From Streptomyces fumigatiscleroticus (GTDB lineage: Bacteria > Actinomycetota > Actinomycetes > Streptomycetales > Streptomycetaceae): 64,000 nt of DNA. The stretch covers positions 744,001-808,000 of the forward strand of contig NZ_BMQF01000002.1 of assembly GCF_014647975.1 (NCBI RefSeq), given 5' to 3'. Positions 33,783 to 44,700 of this stretch are shown here, one piece after another; the stretch's first letter is position 1, and each line of letters starts with the position of its first letter. The notes under the pieces were generated by a model. It was not told the DNA's origin, did not search any database, and saw nothing but the letters and a program-made list of their open reading frames with translations. The position numbers were made by a program, and so were the translations under genes.

Positions 33783-34700
33783 TCACACCTTCAGGTACTT
33801 GCGGAGCGCGAAGAACGCCGCCAGCGCCGGCATCAGCAGGCTGGTGGCGAGGATGAGCGGCAGCTTCGTCAGCACGGCGTCCCAGCCGATGAAGTTGATC
33901 AGGTTCAGCTTCTCCGACAGGGCCAGACCGTGGTCGATGATGAAGTACCGCGCGATGACCAGGAAGGCGCAGGCGACACCGCCGCCGATGAGACCGGCGA
34001 CCGCGGCCTCCATGATGAACGGCGCCTGGATGTAGAAGCCGGAGGCGCCGACCAGGCGCATGATGCCGGTCTCCCGGCGCCGGCTGAACGCCGAGACGCG
34101 CACGGTGTTGACGATCAGCATCAGCGCCACGACCAGCATCAGCGCCATGATGGCGCGGGCCGCCCAGTTCATGCCGTTGAGCAGCTCGAAGAGGTTGTCC
34201 AGGATGCCCTTCTGGTCCTGTACCGACTGCACGCCGTCCCGCCCGTCGAAGGCGGTCGCGATGACCTGGTACTTCTCCGGGTCCTTGAGCTTGATGCGGT
34301 ACGACTCCTGCATCTGGTCCGGCGTGAGGGAGCTGGCCAGCGGCGAGTCGCCGAACTGCTCCTTGTAGTGCTTGTACGCCTGGTCCTGCGATTCGTACGA
34401 CACCTTCTCGACGACGCTCATCTTCTTGAGGTCGGCGAGGATCTGCGTCTTCTGGTCCTCGGTCACCGCGCCCTTGGCGCAGTTGGGGTCCGACTCGGCG
34501 TCGCTCTTGTTGCAGAGGAAGATCGAGACGTTGACCTTGTCGTACCAGTAGCCCTTCATGGTGTTGACCTGGTCGCTCATCAGCAGCGAGCCGCCGAACA
34601 GGGCCAGGGACAGGGCGACGGAGACGATGACCGCGAAGGTCATCGTCAGATTGCGGCGGAGACCGACACCGATCTCCGACAGGACGAACTGGGCGCGCAT
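33783..34700 (-). CDS. ftsX: Cell division ABC transporter permease FtsX
   Basis: A 305-aa membrane protein that, with FtsE, controls septal peptidoglycan hydrolases. It has one N-terminal helix (about 22-45) and a large extracytoplasmic loop (about 46-175) containing two Cys (SIFLCNKSD, DPNCAKG). Three further helices follow, with the FtsX pattern FSRRRETGIMRLVGASGFYI before the last two. It is complete and lies 38 bp downstream of ftsE. Confidence 0.95.
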   Translation of the reverse strand: MRAQFVLSEIGVGLRRNLTMTFAVIVSVALSLALFGGSLLMSDQVNTMKGYWYDKVNVSIFLCNKSDAESDPNCAKGAVTEDQKTQILADLKKMSVVEKVSYESQDQAYKHYKEQFGDSPLASSLTPDQMQESYRIKLKDPEKYQVIATAFDGRDGVQSVQDQKGILDNLFELLNGMNWAARAIMALMLVVALMLIVNTVRVSAFSRRRETGIMRLVGASGFYIQAPFIMEAAVAGLIGGGVACAFLVIARYFIIDHGLALSEKLNLINFIGWDAVLTKLPLILATSLLMPALAAFFALRKYLKV

Positions 34701-34738
34701 GGCGTCGGGTTATGCCTTTCCGTGGGACCTGGGGGCGG

Positions 34739-35428
34739 TCAGTGCTGGTAGCCGTAGACGCCGCGTGCCTGGTCGCGGACGAGGCGGCCCTGCTCCAGTT
34801 CGATGACGCGCTTGCGCATCTGGTCCACGATGTTCTGGTCGTGTGTCGCCATCACCACGGTCGTGCCCGTCCGGTTGATGCGGTCGAGCAGCTTCATGAT
34901 GCCGACGGAGGTCTGCGGGTCGAGGTTGCCGGTGGGCTCGTCGCAGATGAGCAGCTTGGGCCGGTTGACGAAGGCGCGCGCGATGGCCACGCGCTGCTGC
35001 TCACCGCCGGACAGCTCGCCCGGCATGCGGTCCTCCTTGCCGCCGAGCCCGACCAGGTCGAGCACCTGCGGCACGGACTTGCGGATCTCGCCGCGGGACT
35101 TGCCGATCACCTCCTGGGCGAAGGCCACGTTCTCGGCGACCGTCTTGTTGGGCAGCAGGCGGAAGTCCTGGAACACCGTCCCCAGCTGGCGCCGGATCTG
35201 CGGCACCTTCCAGTTGGAGACGCGGGCGAGGTCCTTGCCCAGTACGTGCACCTGCCCGTGGCTGGCCCGCTCCTCGCGGAGGATCAGCCGCAGGAAGGTG
35301 GACTTACCGGAGCCGGAGGACCCCACGAGGAAGACGAATTCGCCCTTCTCCACTTCCAGGGAGACATCCCTGAGGGCGGGGCGGGTCTGCTTGGGGTAGA
35401 CCTTGGAGACGTTGTCGAATCGGATCAC
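34739..35428 (-). CDS. ftsE: Cell division ATP-binding protein FtsE
   Basis: A 229-aa ABC ATPase partner of FtsX. Walker A is GSSGSGKST (about 36-44), the signature [14 protein letters not shown], Walker [14 protein letters not shown] and the switch His is in ATHDQ. The protein starts with GTG at 35428 ([12 protein letters not shown]); in-frame upstream residues have no family support. No strong ribosome site precedes the GTG. FtsE and FtsX transcription ends at the hairpin beyond ftsX. Confidence 0.95.
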   Translation of the reverse strand: MIRFDNVSKVYPKQTRPALRDVSLEVEKGEFVFLVGSSGSGKSTFLRLILREERASHGQVHVLGKDLARVSNWKVPQIRRQLGTVFQDFRLLPNKTVAENVAFAQEVIGKSRGEIRKSVPQVLDLVGLGGKEDRMPGELSGGEQQRVAIARAFVNRPKLLICDEPTGNLDPQTSVGIMKLLDRINRTGTTVVMATHDQNIVDQMRKRVIELEQGRLVRDQARGVYGYQH

Positions 35429-35690
35429 GGATGCACCACGGGTCGCCGGAGGTAGATGAGCGTGACCATACGCGAACCGGGAGGCGGACCGCAGTCGCCG
35501 GACCTGGTTGCGCGGACCTTGACGCGATTTGTGAGGGATGTGCGACGGATCGGAAGGCCCGGAGCCCTCGCCGCCGGGGCAGGATAAGGCGGGCCGCGCC
35601 GAATTCCGCGGAACCTGGCACAGTGGAGGTGGAACGTTCGCGTCACCGCGAGCGTTGTGTACGTGGAACCGGTGCGAGGAGGGCGAGCGC

Positions 35691-35882
35691 ATGACGTACG
35701 ACCGGCTGGTGTGCGCGAACTGCGCGGCGCCCGTGAGCGAGGGCCGGTGCCCCGTGTGCCGTGCGAACCGCGAGCGGCTGCAACAGGAGAACTTCTTCGC
35801 GGGCCTGAACCCGATGGCGCTGATCGCGATGCTGGCGGTGCTGGTGGCGGCGGTCGCGCTGCTGGCCCACCAGACCGCGTAG
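35691..35882 (+). CDS. Small zinc-ribbon membrane protein
   Basis: A 63-aa protein with two CxxC knuckles (Cys8/Cys11 and Cys20/Cys23) forming a zinc ribbon, a short helical linker ([13 protein letters not shown]) and one C-terminal membrane helix ([17 protein letters not shown]). GAGGAGGGCGAG precedes the ATG. The function is not known; this compact layout is common in Streptomyces. It is divergent from ftsE and ends at a bidirectional hairpin. Confidence 0.8.
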   Translation: MTYDRLVCANCAAPVSEGRCPVCRANRERLQQENFFAGLNPMALIAMLAVLVAAVALLAHQTA

Positions 35883-35908
35883 GGACCGCACAGAGTCCGC
35901 CGGACGTA

Positions 35909-35944
35909 CGAGGGGCCCGAAGCGGGTGTCGCTTCGGGCCCTCG
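35909..35944. terminator. Bidirectional terminator
   Basis: Arms 35909-35923 and 35931-35944 pair along 14 bases with one bulge around a 7-nt loop, between convergent genes. Confidence 0.8.
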
Positions 35945-35990
35945 TTGTGATCTTACGCCGTGCGTACGGTGCGTAGGTGAGCGGCTACCG

Positions 35991-36635
35991 TCAGGCGGCC
36001 GCGCCGCCCCGGCCGTTCACCAGACGCGGCAGCACGCGGAAGCCGATACCGCCGGCGATCATCGTCGCGGCGCCGATCAGCAGGAACGTGGTCTCCGCGG
36101 CACCGGTCTCGGCCAGCTCCTTGCCGTCGCCCTGGGCGGCGGTGTCGGAACCGGTGTCGGTCAGGGCGGAGGTGCCGACCTCCTGGGCGCTGTTGTTGTT
36201 GCTGCCGCCGTTGGTGTCGGTGTGGCTGCCGTTGCCACCGGCACCGGCGCTGCCCGTGCTCTCGGCCGGGTCCGGCTCCTCGGTCGGCTCGGTCGGGTTC
36301 TCGGTGGGCTCGGTCGGGTCGTCCGTGGGCTCCGTGGTGCCCGGGTCGGTCGGCTCGGTCGTCCCGGGGTCGGTGGGCTCCGTGGTGCCCGGGTCGGTCG
36401 GCTGGGTCGTGCCCGGGTCGGTGGGCAGGGAGGTGCCCGGGTCGGTCGGCTCGGTCGTGTCGTCGTCACCCGGGTCGGTCGTGCCGGGGTCGGAGGGGCA
36501 CGTCGTGTCGACGGCGATGTCGCACGTCTCGGCGGGATCCGCCGAAGCGACACCCGTCACCATCAGCGAGGCACCGGCCGCGATCACGGCGCCCGCCGCC
36601 ACGCGGGCGATACGGATCCGCGTCTTCTTCGTCAT
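35991..36635 (-). CDS. LAXTG sortase-anchored surface protein with DPGTTEPT repeats
   Basis: A 214-aa secreted wall protein. The signal peptide (about 1-32, cleavage near ASA) is followed by a short Cys pair (Cys38, Cys46). Next come several DPGTT(E/Q)PT repeats (about 48-105) and a Ser/Asn/Gly-rich linker. The sorting signal LAETG is at 174-178 with a hydrophobic stretch (183-200) and a basic tail. The LAXTG form is the motif used by class E sortases in Streptomyces, as for long chaplins. The repeat region is probably a stalk projecting from the cell wall; no binding domain is visible. No sortase gene is in the window. Confidence 0.88.
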   Translation of the reverse strand: MTKKTRIRIARVAAGAVIAAGASLMVTGVASADPAETCDIAVDTTCPSDPGTTDPGDDDTTEPTDPGTSLPTDPGTTQPTDPGTTEPTDPGTTEPTDPGTTEPTDDPTEPTENPTEPTEEPDPAESTGSAGAGGNGSHTDTNGGSNNNSAQEVGTSALTDTGSDTAAQGDGKELAETGAAETTFLLIGAATMIAGGIGFRVLPRLVNGRGGAAA

Positions 36636-36943
36636 GTGGTTGCTACCCCCAGTAGCTGAATAGTCGATGAGGCGGCGCTCGGGGCCGTGATCAACGGGAA
36701 TAGCAGCCGTACTGGAGCCCCCCGGTTCACATGCGCCCCACAAATACGCATGCCACGCTTCACCATTCCCATTTTTCAAAGGAACGTCAAGGCCATTGCG
36801 TACGCGATGTCCGGGTACGGGGCGTATGCCGGTTGTTTAGGCCTGTGAGTGTGATGTAAAAACCGGACATCCATGAACACAAAAGACAACTGCCGCCCGA
36901 AAGACGGCAGTTGTCTTGTCGATAAAGCGGCGTTTTTCGCCCG
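36636..36943. other. Non-coding stretch with prfB terminator and LAXTG gene promoter
   Basis: No gene is supported. The prfB terminator is at 36883-36917. The remaining part is less GC-rich than its neighbours (for example 36760-36800 and 36835-36885) and probably holds the promoter of the LAXTG gene. Confidence 0.6.
36883..36917 (-). terminator. prfB terminator
   Basis: Perfect 13-bp stem (36883-36895 with 36905-36917) and a 9-nt loop, followed on the minus strand by TTTTGTGTT. It is the most classical intrinsic terminator in the window. Confidence 0.92.
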
Positions 36944-38050
36944 TTACTTTTCCTGCTGCTTACGCCAGCGGATGCCCGCCTCCAGGAACCCGTCGATCTC
37001 GCCGTTGAACACGGCCTCGGGATTGCCCACTTCGTGCTCCGTACGCAGGTCCTTGACCATCTGGTAAGGGTGCAGCACGTACGAACGCATCTGGTTGCCC
37101 CAGGAGTTGCCGCCGTCGCCCTTGAGGGCATCCATCTTGGCCTGCTCCTCCTGGCGGCGCCGCTCCAGCAGCTTGGCCTGGAGGACGTTCATCGCGGTGG
37201 CCTTGTTCTGGATCTGCGACCGCTCGTTCTGGCAGGAGACGACGATGCCGGTGGGCAGGTGCGTGATGCGGACCGCGGAGTCGGTGGTGTTCACGCCCTG
37301 GCCGCCCGGGCCGGAGGACCGGTAGACGTCGATGCGCAGCTCGCTCTCGTCGATCTCGACGTGGTCGGACTGCTCGACGACGGGCAGGATCTCCACGCCC
37401 GCGAAGGACGTCTGGCGGCGGCCCTGGTTGTCGAAGGGCGAGATGCGCACCAGGCGGTGGGTGCCCTGCTCGACGGAGAGGGTGCCGTAGGCGTACGGCG
37501 CCTGCACGGCGAAGGTGGTCGACTTGATGCCGGCCTCTTCGGCGTACGACGTCTCGTAGATTTCGGTCTTGTAGCCGTGCTGCTCGGCCCAGCGCAGATA
37601 CATGCGCTGAAGCTTCTCCGCGAAGTCGGCGGCGTCGACGCCACCGGCCTCGGCGCGGATGTTGACCAGCGCCTCACGGGCGTCGTACTCGCCGGACAGG
37701 AGGGTGCGGACCTCCATCTCGTCCAGCGCCTTCCTGACGGCGGCGAGCTCGGACTCGGCCTCGGCACGGGTGTCCGGGTCGTCCTCCTCCTCGGCCATCT
37801 CGAAGAGCACGGCGAGATCGTCGATCCGGCCGCGCAGCGCCTCCGCCTTCCTGACCTCGGCCTGGAGGTGGGAGAGCTTGCTGGTGATCTTCTGCGCCTC
37901 GTCCGGGTTGTCCCACAGGGACGGCGCGGCCGCCTGCTCCTCGAGCACGGCGATGTCTGCCCTCATCCTGTCGAGGTCCAGGACGGCCTCGATCGACTCC
38001 ATGGTCGAGGAGAGGGACTTGAGCTCTTCGGATACATCGACGACTGCCAC
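36944..38050 (-). CDS. prfB: Peptide chain release factor 2
   Basis: A 368-aa class-I release factor recognising UAA and UGA. The catalytic GGQ is in [17 protein letters not shown] and the RF2 anticodon-like SPF is in [15 protein letters not shown]. The reading frame is continuous from the GTG at 38050, with no in-frame UGA, so the programmed +1 frameshift seen in many bacteria is absent. It is monocistronic with a strong terminator. Confidence 0.96.
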   Translation of the reverse strand: MAVVDVSEELKSLSSTMESIEAVLDLDRMRADIAVLEEQAAAPSLWDNPDEAQKITSKLSHLQAEVRKAEALRGRIDDLAVLFEMAEEEDDPDTRAEAESELAAVRKALDEMEVRTLLSGEYDAREALVNIRAEAGGVDAADFAEKLQRMYLRWAEQHGYKTEIYETSYAEEAGIKSTTFAVQAPYAYGTLSVEQGTHRLVRISPFDNQGRRQTSFAGVEILPVVEQSDHVEIDESELRIDVYRSSGPGGQGVNTTDSAVRITHLPTGIVVSCQNERSQIQNKATAMNVLQAKLLERRRQEEQAKMDALKGDGGNSWGNQMRSYVLHPYQMVKDLRTEHEVGNPEAVFNGEIDGFLEAGIRWRKQQEK

Positions 38051-38164
38051 GCATCCAGCCTAACGGCTGTGGCAACCGACCTCGGCCGTCCGCCGTCCGC
38101 GATCATCGCGGGCCGCTGTGACCAGGACCTTTGTGCTGTTCTCCCGGTTCGGCCAGCCCTGATC

Positions 38165-39412
38165 TCAGGGTGAGGCCGGGGCCGAATTCTGCGTGTCGCG
38201 GGGGGTCGCGTCCGCGTCGTCACCCTCCGTGGCCAGCCAGGTGCCGACGCCGACCGCCGCCACCAGGGCCACCGCGCCCGCGCCGAGCGCCACCCGGCGG
38301 CGCCGGGCCGAGGCCCGGTTGCGGGCCGAGCCGGGACGCGGGGCGCCCGTCGCGCGGGGCGCACGGGCGGTCCCGCGGGCGCCGCCGGCCAGCTCGTCCG
38401 GCGCCGGTACGCGCATGGACGTGTGGGTGTCGCGGTTGGAGTCGGCGGGCCTCGCGCCGGGCACCAGCGACACGGCCCCGCGCCGCCGCACCTGCTCCCC
38501 GGCCGGCGCCGGACGGGCGGGTTCCCCCTGCTCCGGCACGTCCTCGGCCGGCCCGGCGTCCGGCTCGTCGACGTCGAGCGGCGGCATGCCCGCCAGCATC
38601 GGCAGCAGCTCCCGCAGCCGGGTCGCCAGCTCGGAGGCGCGCAGCCGGGAGGCCGGGGCCTTGGCCAGGCACTGCACCATCAGCTGCCACAGCTCGTCCG
38701 GGATGCCGGGGAGCGGGACGACCGTCTCCGTCACATGGCGGCGCAGCACCGCGCCCGGGTGGCCGCCGCCGAACGGCGTGAAGCCGGCGAGCAGCTCGTA
38801 GAGCACGGTGGCGAGGGCGTAGATGTCGACCGAGGCGCGGGGCGGCAGGCCCTCGACGATCTCCGGGGCCAGATAGTCCGGCGTGCCGATGATCTTCGTC
38901 GCACGGGTCCGTTTGGGGGTGTCGATGAGCTTGGCCACCCCGAAGTCCGTCAGGAACGCCGGGTGCGAGCCGCCCGGGCCCAGCGGGCCCTCCATGTCCA
39001 GCAGGACGTTCTCGGGCTTCACGTCGCGGTGCACGACCCCGGCGGCATGGGCGGCCGCCAGCCCGTCGGCGATGTCCGCCGTGATCGCCACCGCCGCCTC
39101 GGGCGCGAGCCGCCGCTCCCGCTCCAGCCGGGTGCGCAGGTCCGTGCCGCGGACCAGGTCCATGACCAGGGCGAGGTCGTTGCCGTCGACGACCAGGTCG
39201 CGCACGGACACCACGTTCGGGTGCTCCAGGCCGAGCAGGGCCGTGCGCTCCTGCACGAAGCGCCCGACGAGTTCCTGGTCGGACGCGAGGTCCTCGCGCA
39301 GCAGCTTGATGGCGACGGGCCCGTCCGGTCCCTCGCCCAGCCACACCGTGCCGGCGCTGCCCCGTCCCAGGATCTGGTGGGCGGTGTACCGGCTGCCGAT
39401 CTTCCGTGCCAA
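38165..39412 (-). CDS. pkaB: Eukaryotic-type Ser/Thr protein kinase PkaB
   Basis: A 415-aa Hanks-type kinase. The kinase domain (about 10-265) carries the Gly loop GRGSAGTVW, the Lys in VAIKLL, HRDVKPENVLLD, TDFGVAKL and GTPDYLAPEIVEG. A variable, charged linker leads to a membrane helix (about 375-395; VALGAGAVALVAAVGVGTWLA) and a short outer tail. It therefore has an inside kinase and almost no sensor domain. The start is TTG at 39412 with GGAGCAG upstream. The length and pairing with the next kinase match PkaB/PkaA of S. coelicolor. Confidence 0.93.
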   Translation of the reverse strand: MARKIGSRYTAHQILGRGSAGTVWLGEGPDGPVAIKLLREDLASDQELVGRFVQERTALLGLEHPNVVSVRDLVVDGNDLALVMDLVRGTDLRTRLERERRLAPEAAVAITADIADGLAAAHAAGVVHRDVKPENVLLDMEGPLGPGGSHPAFLTDFGVAKLIDTPKRTRATKIIGTPDYLAPEIVEGLPPRASVDIYALATVLYELLAGFTPFGGGHPGAVLRRHVTETVVPLPGIPDELWQLMVQCLAKAPASRLRASELATRLRELLPMLAGMPPLDVDEPDAGPAEDVPEQGEPARPAPAGEQVRRRGAVSLVPGARPADSNRDTHTSMRVPAPDELAGGARGTARAPRATGAPRPGSARNRASARRRRVALGAGAVALVAAVGVGTWLATEGDDADATPRDTQNSAPASP

Positions 39413-39534
39413 GACTGCTCCTACCGACGCGTGTTGGCGACAAAACTACGCGTCCGAGGAGCCGACCTTCACCGTGGAGCCGGAAATCACCCGCTGGTTG
39501 TCGACAAATCCCCAGAGTCGGGGCCTGTCGGTCC

Positions 39535-39580
39535 GTGGCTCCGTGGCTCTGTGGCTCTGTGGCTCCGTGGCTCCGTGGCC
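39535..39580 (-). repeat. 8-bp tandem repeats at the pkaA stop codon
   Basis: Five copies of GTGGCTC(C/T) plus a partial sixth (39535-39580, read on the plus strand), ending at the last base of the pkaA stop. It lies wholly in the 168-bp gap before pkaB. Confidence 0.85.
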
Positions 39581-41283
39581 TACTGGCCGGAGGAGCCGCC
39601 GCCCAGGTCGCCGATCCATCCGGTCACGGTGTCGAACCAGTCGGTGAGCTGGTCCCAGTAGCCCTTGCCGGTGCCGATCCAGTCCTGGAGCGGGCTCAGC
39701 TCCCAGATCAGCCATCCGGCGACGAACAGGATGACGACCGTGAACAGGCAGCCCTTCAGACAGCCCAGCCCGGGGATCCGCATGGGGTTGGCGCTGCGCT
39801 GCCGGGGCTCCCGCGCGGGCCGCTGACGCTCGGGCGGGGCGGGCGGCGCGTACCGCTGCGGCTGCGGGGCCTGCTGCGGCTGCTGGGGCTGGGGCGTGGC
39901 GTACCGCCGGGACTGCTGCTGTTGCTGCTGCTGCGGATAGCCGTAGCCGGGCTGGGGCCGCTGCTGCGGCTGCTGCGGGCGCGGCTGCTGCTGCGGCCGG
40001 GCGACCTGCCGCTGGGGACGGCGGCGCAGCGGGTCCTGGCTGGGGTCGAGGTACTGGACCTGGGTCTGCTCGTTGCGGTCGCGGGCGGCGCGCAACTGGC
40101 TCTGCCAGGGGTGCGGGTCCTCGGGCTGTCCCGGCTGACCGGGCTGCCGGCCGGGCTGACCGGGCTGCTGACCCGGCGGCACCGGCGGCATCACCGCGGT
40201 CGGGTCGGCCGCGCCGCGGTTCGGCAGTACGGCGGTGGGGTCGGCGGCGCCGGCCGGGCCGCCGGTGTGCGGCAGGACGCTGGTCGCGGCGTTGGGGTCG
40301 TAGGCGCCGGAGCCCTGCGGCAGGACCTGCGTCGGGTCGGCGGCGCCGGGCGTGCCGGGGACGGGCGCGGGGGCCGGGTCGGGGACCAGGAGCGCGGCGA
40401 CGCCCTCGGCGGCGGCGATCTGCGCGGAGTTGGCGTGCACGCCGATGCCTTCGGCGACCACGCGCAGGCCGCGGGCGAGGTTCTCGGCGCTGGGCCGTTC
40501 GTCGGGGTCCTTGCGCAGGCAGCGCTCGATCACCGTCCACAGCGGGTCGGGGACGGTGGACGGGCGGCGCGGCTCGGCGCTCAGGTGCTGGTGCAGCACT
40601 TCGAGGGCGGACTGGCCGGAGAACGGCGGACGGCCGGTGACCAGCTCGTACAGCAGGATGCCGGCGCCGTAGATGTCGACGGCGGAGGTCTGCGGGCGGC
40701 CCTCGGCGGACTCGGGCGCCACGTACGCGGGCGTGCCGACGAACTCGTGGGTGCGGGTGAGGCCGGGCGAGTCGGCCAGGCGCGCGATGCCGAAGTCGGT
40801 CAGCATCGGGTGCATCTCGCCGCCGTCCTGCCTGAGCAGCACGTTGGCCGGCTTCAGGTCGCGGTGCACCACCCCGTCGGCGTGGCTGGCGGCGAGCGCG
40901 TCGGCGATCTGGGCGGTGAGCAGGGCGGCGGCGACCGGTGTGAAGGGCCCGTTCTCGCGCAGGTAGCGGTGCAGGTCGGGGCCGTCGACGAGGTCCATGA
41001 CCAGCGCCAGCAGATCGCCCTCGACGACCAGGTCGCGGACCCGGACGATGTTGGGGTGGGTCAGCCGGAGCAGGACGGACCGCTCCCGCAGGAACCGCAT
41101 CACGACATCCGCGTCGTTGGCGAGCTCCTCCTTGAGGACCTTGATCGCGACGGTCTCGCCGGGCTGCCCCGGCACGGCCGCCTCCGCGCCCGCGGTCTCG
41201 CGCTGGCGGGCTCGCCAGACGGTGCCCGTGGCGCCGCGTCCGAGCGGCTCCTCGAGCAGGTACTTGCTGCCTACCGGCCGCAC
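39580..41283 (-). CDS. pkaA: Eukaryotic-type Ser/Thr protein kinase PkaA
   Basis: A 567-aa Hanks-type kinase. The kinase domain (about 8-275) has GRGATGTVW, the Lys in VAIKVL, HRDLKPANVLL, TDFGIARL and GTPAYVAPE. A long low-complexity linker of Ala/Pro/Gln follows, including AADPT(A/Q)VLP and AADPTAVMPP blocks whose Thr residues are candidate autophosphorylation sites, and a poly-Gln run. One membrane helix (about 515-537; CLFTVVILFVAGWLIW) and a short Gly/Ser tail end the protein. The GTG at 41283 has AGGGAG eight bases upstream. It is divergent from the FHA protein gene, a likely substrate or reader of its phosphorylation. Confidence 0.93.
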   Translation of the reverse strand: MRPVGSKYLLEEPLGRGATGTVWRARQRETAGAEAAVPGQPGETVAIKVLKEELANDADVVMRFLRERSVLLRLTHPNIVRVRDLVVEGDLLALVMDLVDGPDLHRYLRENGPFTPVAAALLTAQIADALAASHADGVVHRDLKPANVLLRQDGGEMHPMLTDFGIARLADSPGLTRTHEFVGTPAYVAPESAEGRPQTSAVDIYGAGILLYELVTGRPPFSGQSALEVLHQHLSAEPRRPSTVPDPLWTVIERCLRKDPDERPSAENLARGLRVVAEGIGVHANSAQIAAAEGVAALLVPDPAPAPVPGTPGAADPTQVLPQGSGAYDPNAATSVLPHTGGPAGAADPTAVLPNRGAADPTAVMPPVPPGQQPGQPGRQPGQPGQPEDPHPWQSQLRAARDRNEQTQVQYLDPSQDPLRRRPQRQVARPQQQPRPQQPQQRPQPGYGYPQQQQQQQSRRYATPQPQQPQQAPQPQRYAPPAPPERQRPAREPRQRSANPMRIPGLGCLKGCLFTVVILFVAGWLIWELSPLQDWIGTGKGYWDQLTDWFDTVTGWIGDLGGGSSGQ

Positions 41284-41735
41284 GTCATGCGCTCCCTGCT
41301 GCTTGCTTGGCTGGCCCTGTCACCGTGACTACCGTGCCACGGCGGGTTCCGACCCACTGTAGTGGTGGTACGGGCGGCACCGGGCTGTCGTCTTCCTGTG
41401 GTTCTGCCGTGCGTCCTGCGTACCGCTTCCGGTACATGTTCGAAGGAAAGACGCGCGACCCGGTCCGTTGGTTGCCGGAGCCGGGCATGACCGATCTCAA
41501 GTGATGCCCGAACGATCACCCGGACGGCACTGGTCAGGCACTTTTACGGGCAGAGCCGACCAATCAAGATCATTTACTGCCGGACGACGGGCACATTGTC
41601 AGCGGCAGGTGCGAGGATGCCTCCAGTACTGGCCGACGTGCTCGCGTGGCGGTGGGGGAAGTCCGCGGTGGGGGACCGCGGGGCGGCTTCGTCCCCGCTG
41701 CGCGGGCGCCCGCGCAGAAGGGACCGCTGACGGCG
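41284..41735. other. Divergent control region between pkaA and the FHA/FtsK gene
   Basis: A 452-bp non-coding stretch; no gene is supported. It must hold both promoters. Near the FHA gene start there are imperfect repeats of GCGGTGGGGGA (about 41649 and 41668) and a CCGCGGT/ACCGCGG pair. In-frame coding upstream of 41736 is possible back to 41646 but has no homology signal. Confidence 0.5.
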
Positions 41736-44700
41736 ATGCAGATCCGGCTGACCGTCGTAGACCCGCTGGCCCCGTCCTCCCCCAGGTCCCCGGCCGCGCC
41801 GGAGCAGGGCGGAGCTCCGGCGCGGGGCCGCGCCACGCGCCGCGACGTGCTGGTCACGGCCCCGGCCGGTACGGCCCTGGCGGCGGTCGCCCCGGCCCTG
41901 GCCTCGGCGGTCTGCGGCGCCGACGGCCCGGCCCCGCCGGTGCTGTACGCGGGCGCGCAGCGGCTGGACGCCCAGCGCTGCACCCTGGGCGAGCCCCCGC
42001 TGGTCGACGGCGCCGTGCTGTACCTGGGCGCCCCGGACGAGCACGAGCCGCATCCCGAGCCGGCCGACGTCCCGGCCCAGCTCCATGTCGTCGCCGGCCC
42101 CGACGCGGGCGGCGTCCATCTGCTGCACGGCGGCCAGATCCACCTCGGCCGCTCCGCCGACGCCGACGTCCCGCTCGACGACCCGGACGTCTCCCGGCTG
42201 CACTGCGCGGTGACCGTCTCCGCCGACGGCCACGTCTGGGTCGCCGACCTCGACTCCACGAACGGCACCACGCTGGACGGCACCCGCGTGGGCACCCGCC
42301 CGGTCCGGTTCGCGCCGGGCGCGCTGCTGCGGATCGGCGAGTCGGCGCTGCGGCTGGCCACGCCCCGGACACCCGGCCCGCCGCTGCCGACGGCACCGGA
42401 CGGGGAGGGCCACGTCCGCGTACGGGTGGCCGACGAGGTTCCCGACGGGCCGGGAGGGGAGTACGGCGGCGACGCGCCCACGTCCGGGCCGGGCGCACCG
42501 GCGCCCGGCGCCGAGGGGACGGCACGCGCGCGCGGGGTGCACGGCGGCACGGGCGGCTTCGCCGAGCCCACGCACCACGCCTACGGCGCGGCGGGCTGGG
42601 GCGCCGCCGACGGCTCGCCCGGCGCCCAGGCGCACGGCCCGGCCGAGCCGCCCCGCGTGCCGGACCAGGCCGGAGCGCCCCGGCTGGAGAGCCACGGCAC
42701 GGACGCCACGACGGCTCCGCCGCGCACCACCTCCCTGGGCGGAGCACCGCGTACCACTCCGCGCGGCAGCGCGCCGCGGCCGGCCTCCGGCGACCACGAC
42801 ACGCACGCCGGACGGTCCGGGGCGGGCGGCCACGGCGGATCCCCCGGCGCCCCCGCAACGGACGGCGGAGCCGCCCGGGGCGTCCGCTCCGGCGGCGGTG
42901 CCGGCGGCTCCGGCCGCGAGGGAACCCCGATCGGCGGCTCCCTCGGCGCCCCCGGGACGGACGGCGGACCCGCCCAGGGCGTCCGTCCCGGCCGCAAGGG
43001 CACCCCCCTCCGGGGCACCGACGCGCCCCAGGGCGTGCGCAGGCGCGGCGGGCTCACCGCGTGGGCGCGGCGACTGGCCGGCGGGCGCGGCGAACAGGGC
43101 GCCGCCAGGCCCGTGGCGCCCGGCGAGGAGACCGCCTCGGCGGCCCCCGCCCGGACCGGCGCCTCCCAGGTGCCGGAGACCTGGCCGGACCCGGCCGCGC
43201 TGCTGCTGACGGCGCTGGGGCCGGGCCCGCGGCTGTGGGAGCGCGGCCCGGGACACCCGGAGGCGCTCACCGTGCGGCTCGGCACGGCCGACCGGACGGC
43301 CCCCGACGGCTCGGGACTGCTGCCCGCGGTGCCGGTCACCGCCGGCCTGCGCGAGGCCGGGGCGCTGGGGCTGGCGGGTCCGCGCGCGCGGCTGGCCGGG
43401 CTGGCCCGCTCGGTGCTGGCCCAGCTCGCCGCGCTGCACTCTCCCGACACGCTGGAGATCGTCCTGATCAGCGCGGACCGCTCCCGCTCCCTGGAGGAGC
43501 GCACCGCCGAGTGGTCCTGGCTCGGCTGGCTGCCGCATGTGCGCCCGGCACACGGCCAGGACTGCCGCCTCCTGCTCGCCCATGACCCCGGGCAGGCCCG
43601 GGCCCGCGCCGACGAACTCCTGCTGCGCCTGGAGGACCACCCGCCCGAGTCGACGGCTCCCGGGTCCGGCCCGGGGCAGCGGGCGGCCCGGCCCCCGGCG
43701 GGGGGCTTCGCGGGGCCGTACTCGGTGCTCGTCGTGGACGGGGACCCCGGCGGCGCGGACGTCCGTGAGGCGGTGACGCGGCTGGCCGTGGAGGGCCCCG
43801 CGGCCGGCATACATGTCGTGTGTCTCGCCGAGACGGAGTCCGCCTCCCCCGCCTCCCCGGTGACGGAGACGTACGAGGCGGCCTGCGCGGTGTCGCCGGT
43901 CTTCCGCGCGTGCGGTGCCGTCGCGCTGCTCAGCGGCGACGTGGCGACGGCGCTGCGGCTGATGCGCGTGGCCCGGCCGGAACCGGACGCCTCCCGGGCC
44001 CCCGTGCCCGCGCCCCGCACCGGCACCGCTTCCGACCGCGCCATGCCGGGCCCGGGCACCACCGGCCATGTCCCCGGCCGCCCCGCGGCGGGCCCGGACG
44101 CCACCGGCCGCACCCCCGGCCGTACCACCGCGGGCCCGGACACCACCGGCCCCGGCCCCGTCGCCCACGGCCCGGTCGCGCCCGGCACCGTGGCCACCGT
44201 GGACGCCGTCTCGGCCGCCTGGGCGGAGCGCTTCGCGCGGGCGCTGGCGCCGCTGCGCCCGGACGCCGCCGCCGGCGAGCGGCACGCGCGCGTGTCCGCA
44301 CCGCTGCCCCAGGCGGCCCGGCTCCTGGACGAACTGGGGCTGGCCCGGGCCACCCCGGCGTCCCTGATGGCCCGGTGGGCCGACGCGGCCGACGACACCG
44401 AAGCGCTCGGCGGACGGGCGCACGCCGTACTGGGCGCCGGGCCGCGCGGCCCGGTCACCGTCGACCTCGCGGCCGAGGGACCGCATCTGCTGATCGAGGG
44501 CCCGGCGGGCAGCGGCCGTACGGAGCTGCTCCGCGCGGTCGTGGCGTCGCTGGCCTCGGCCGAGCGTCCGGACCGGCTGAGCATCGTGCTGATGGACGGG
44601 CGGGACACCGTGAGCGCGGGCGCCGGATCCGGCGAGGGCCTGCGGGTCTGTACGGACGTACCGCACGTCACCACGCATCTGACCGCCGACGACCCGGTTC

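Noticed and set aside
36944..38050. Programmed frameshift in prfB
   Set aside because: The frame is continuous from the GTG start; no in-frame stop or slippery site is needed.
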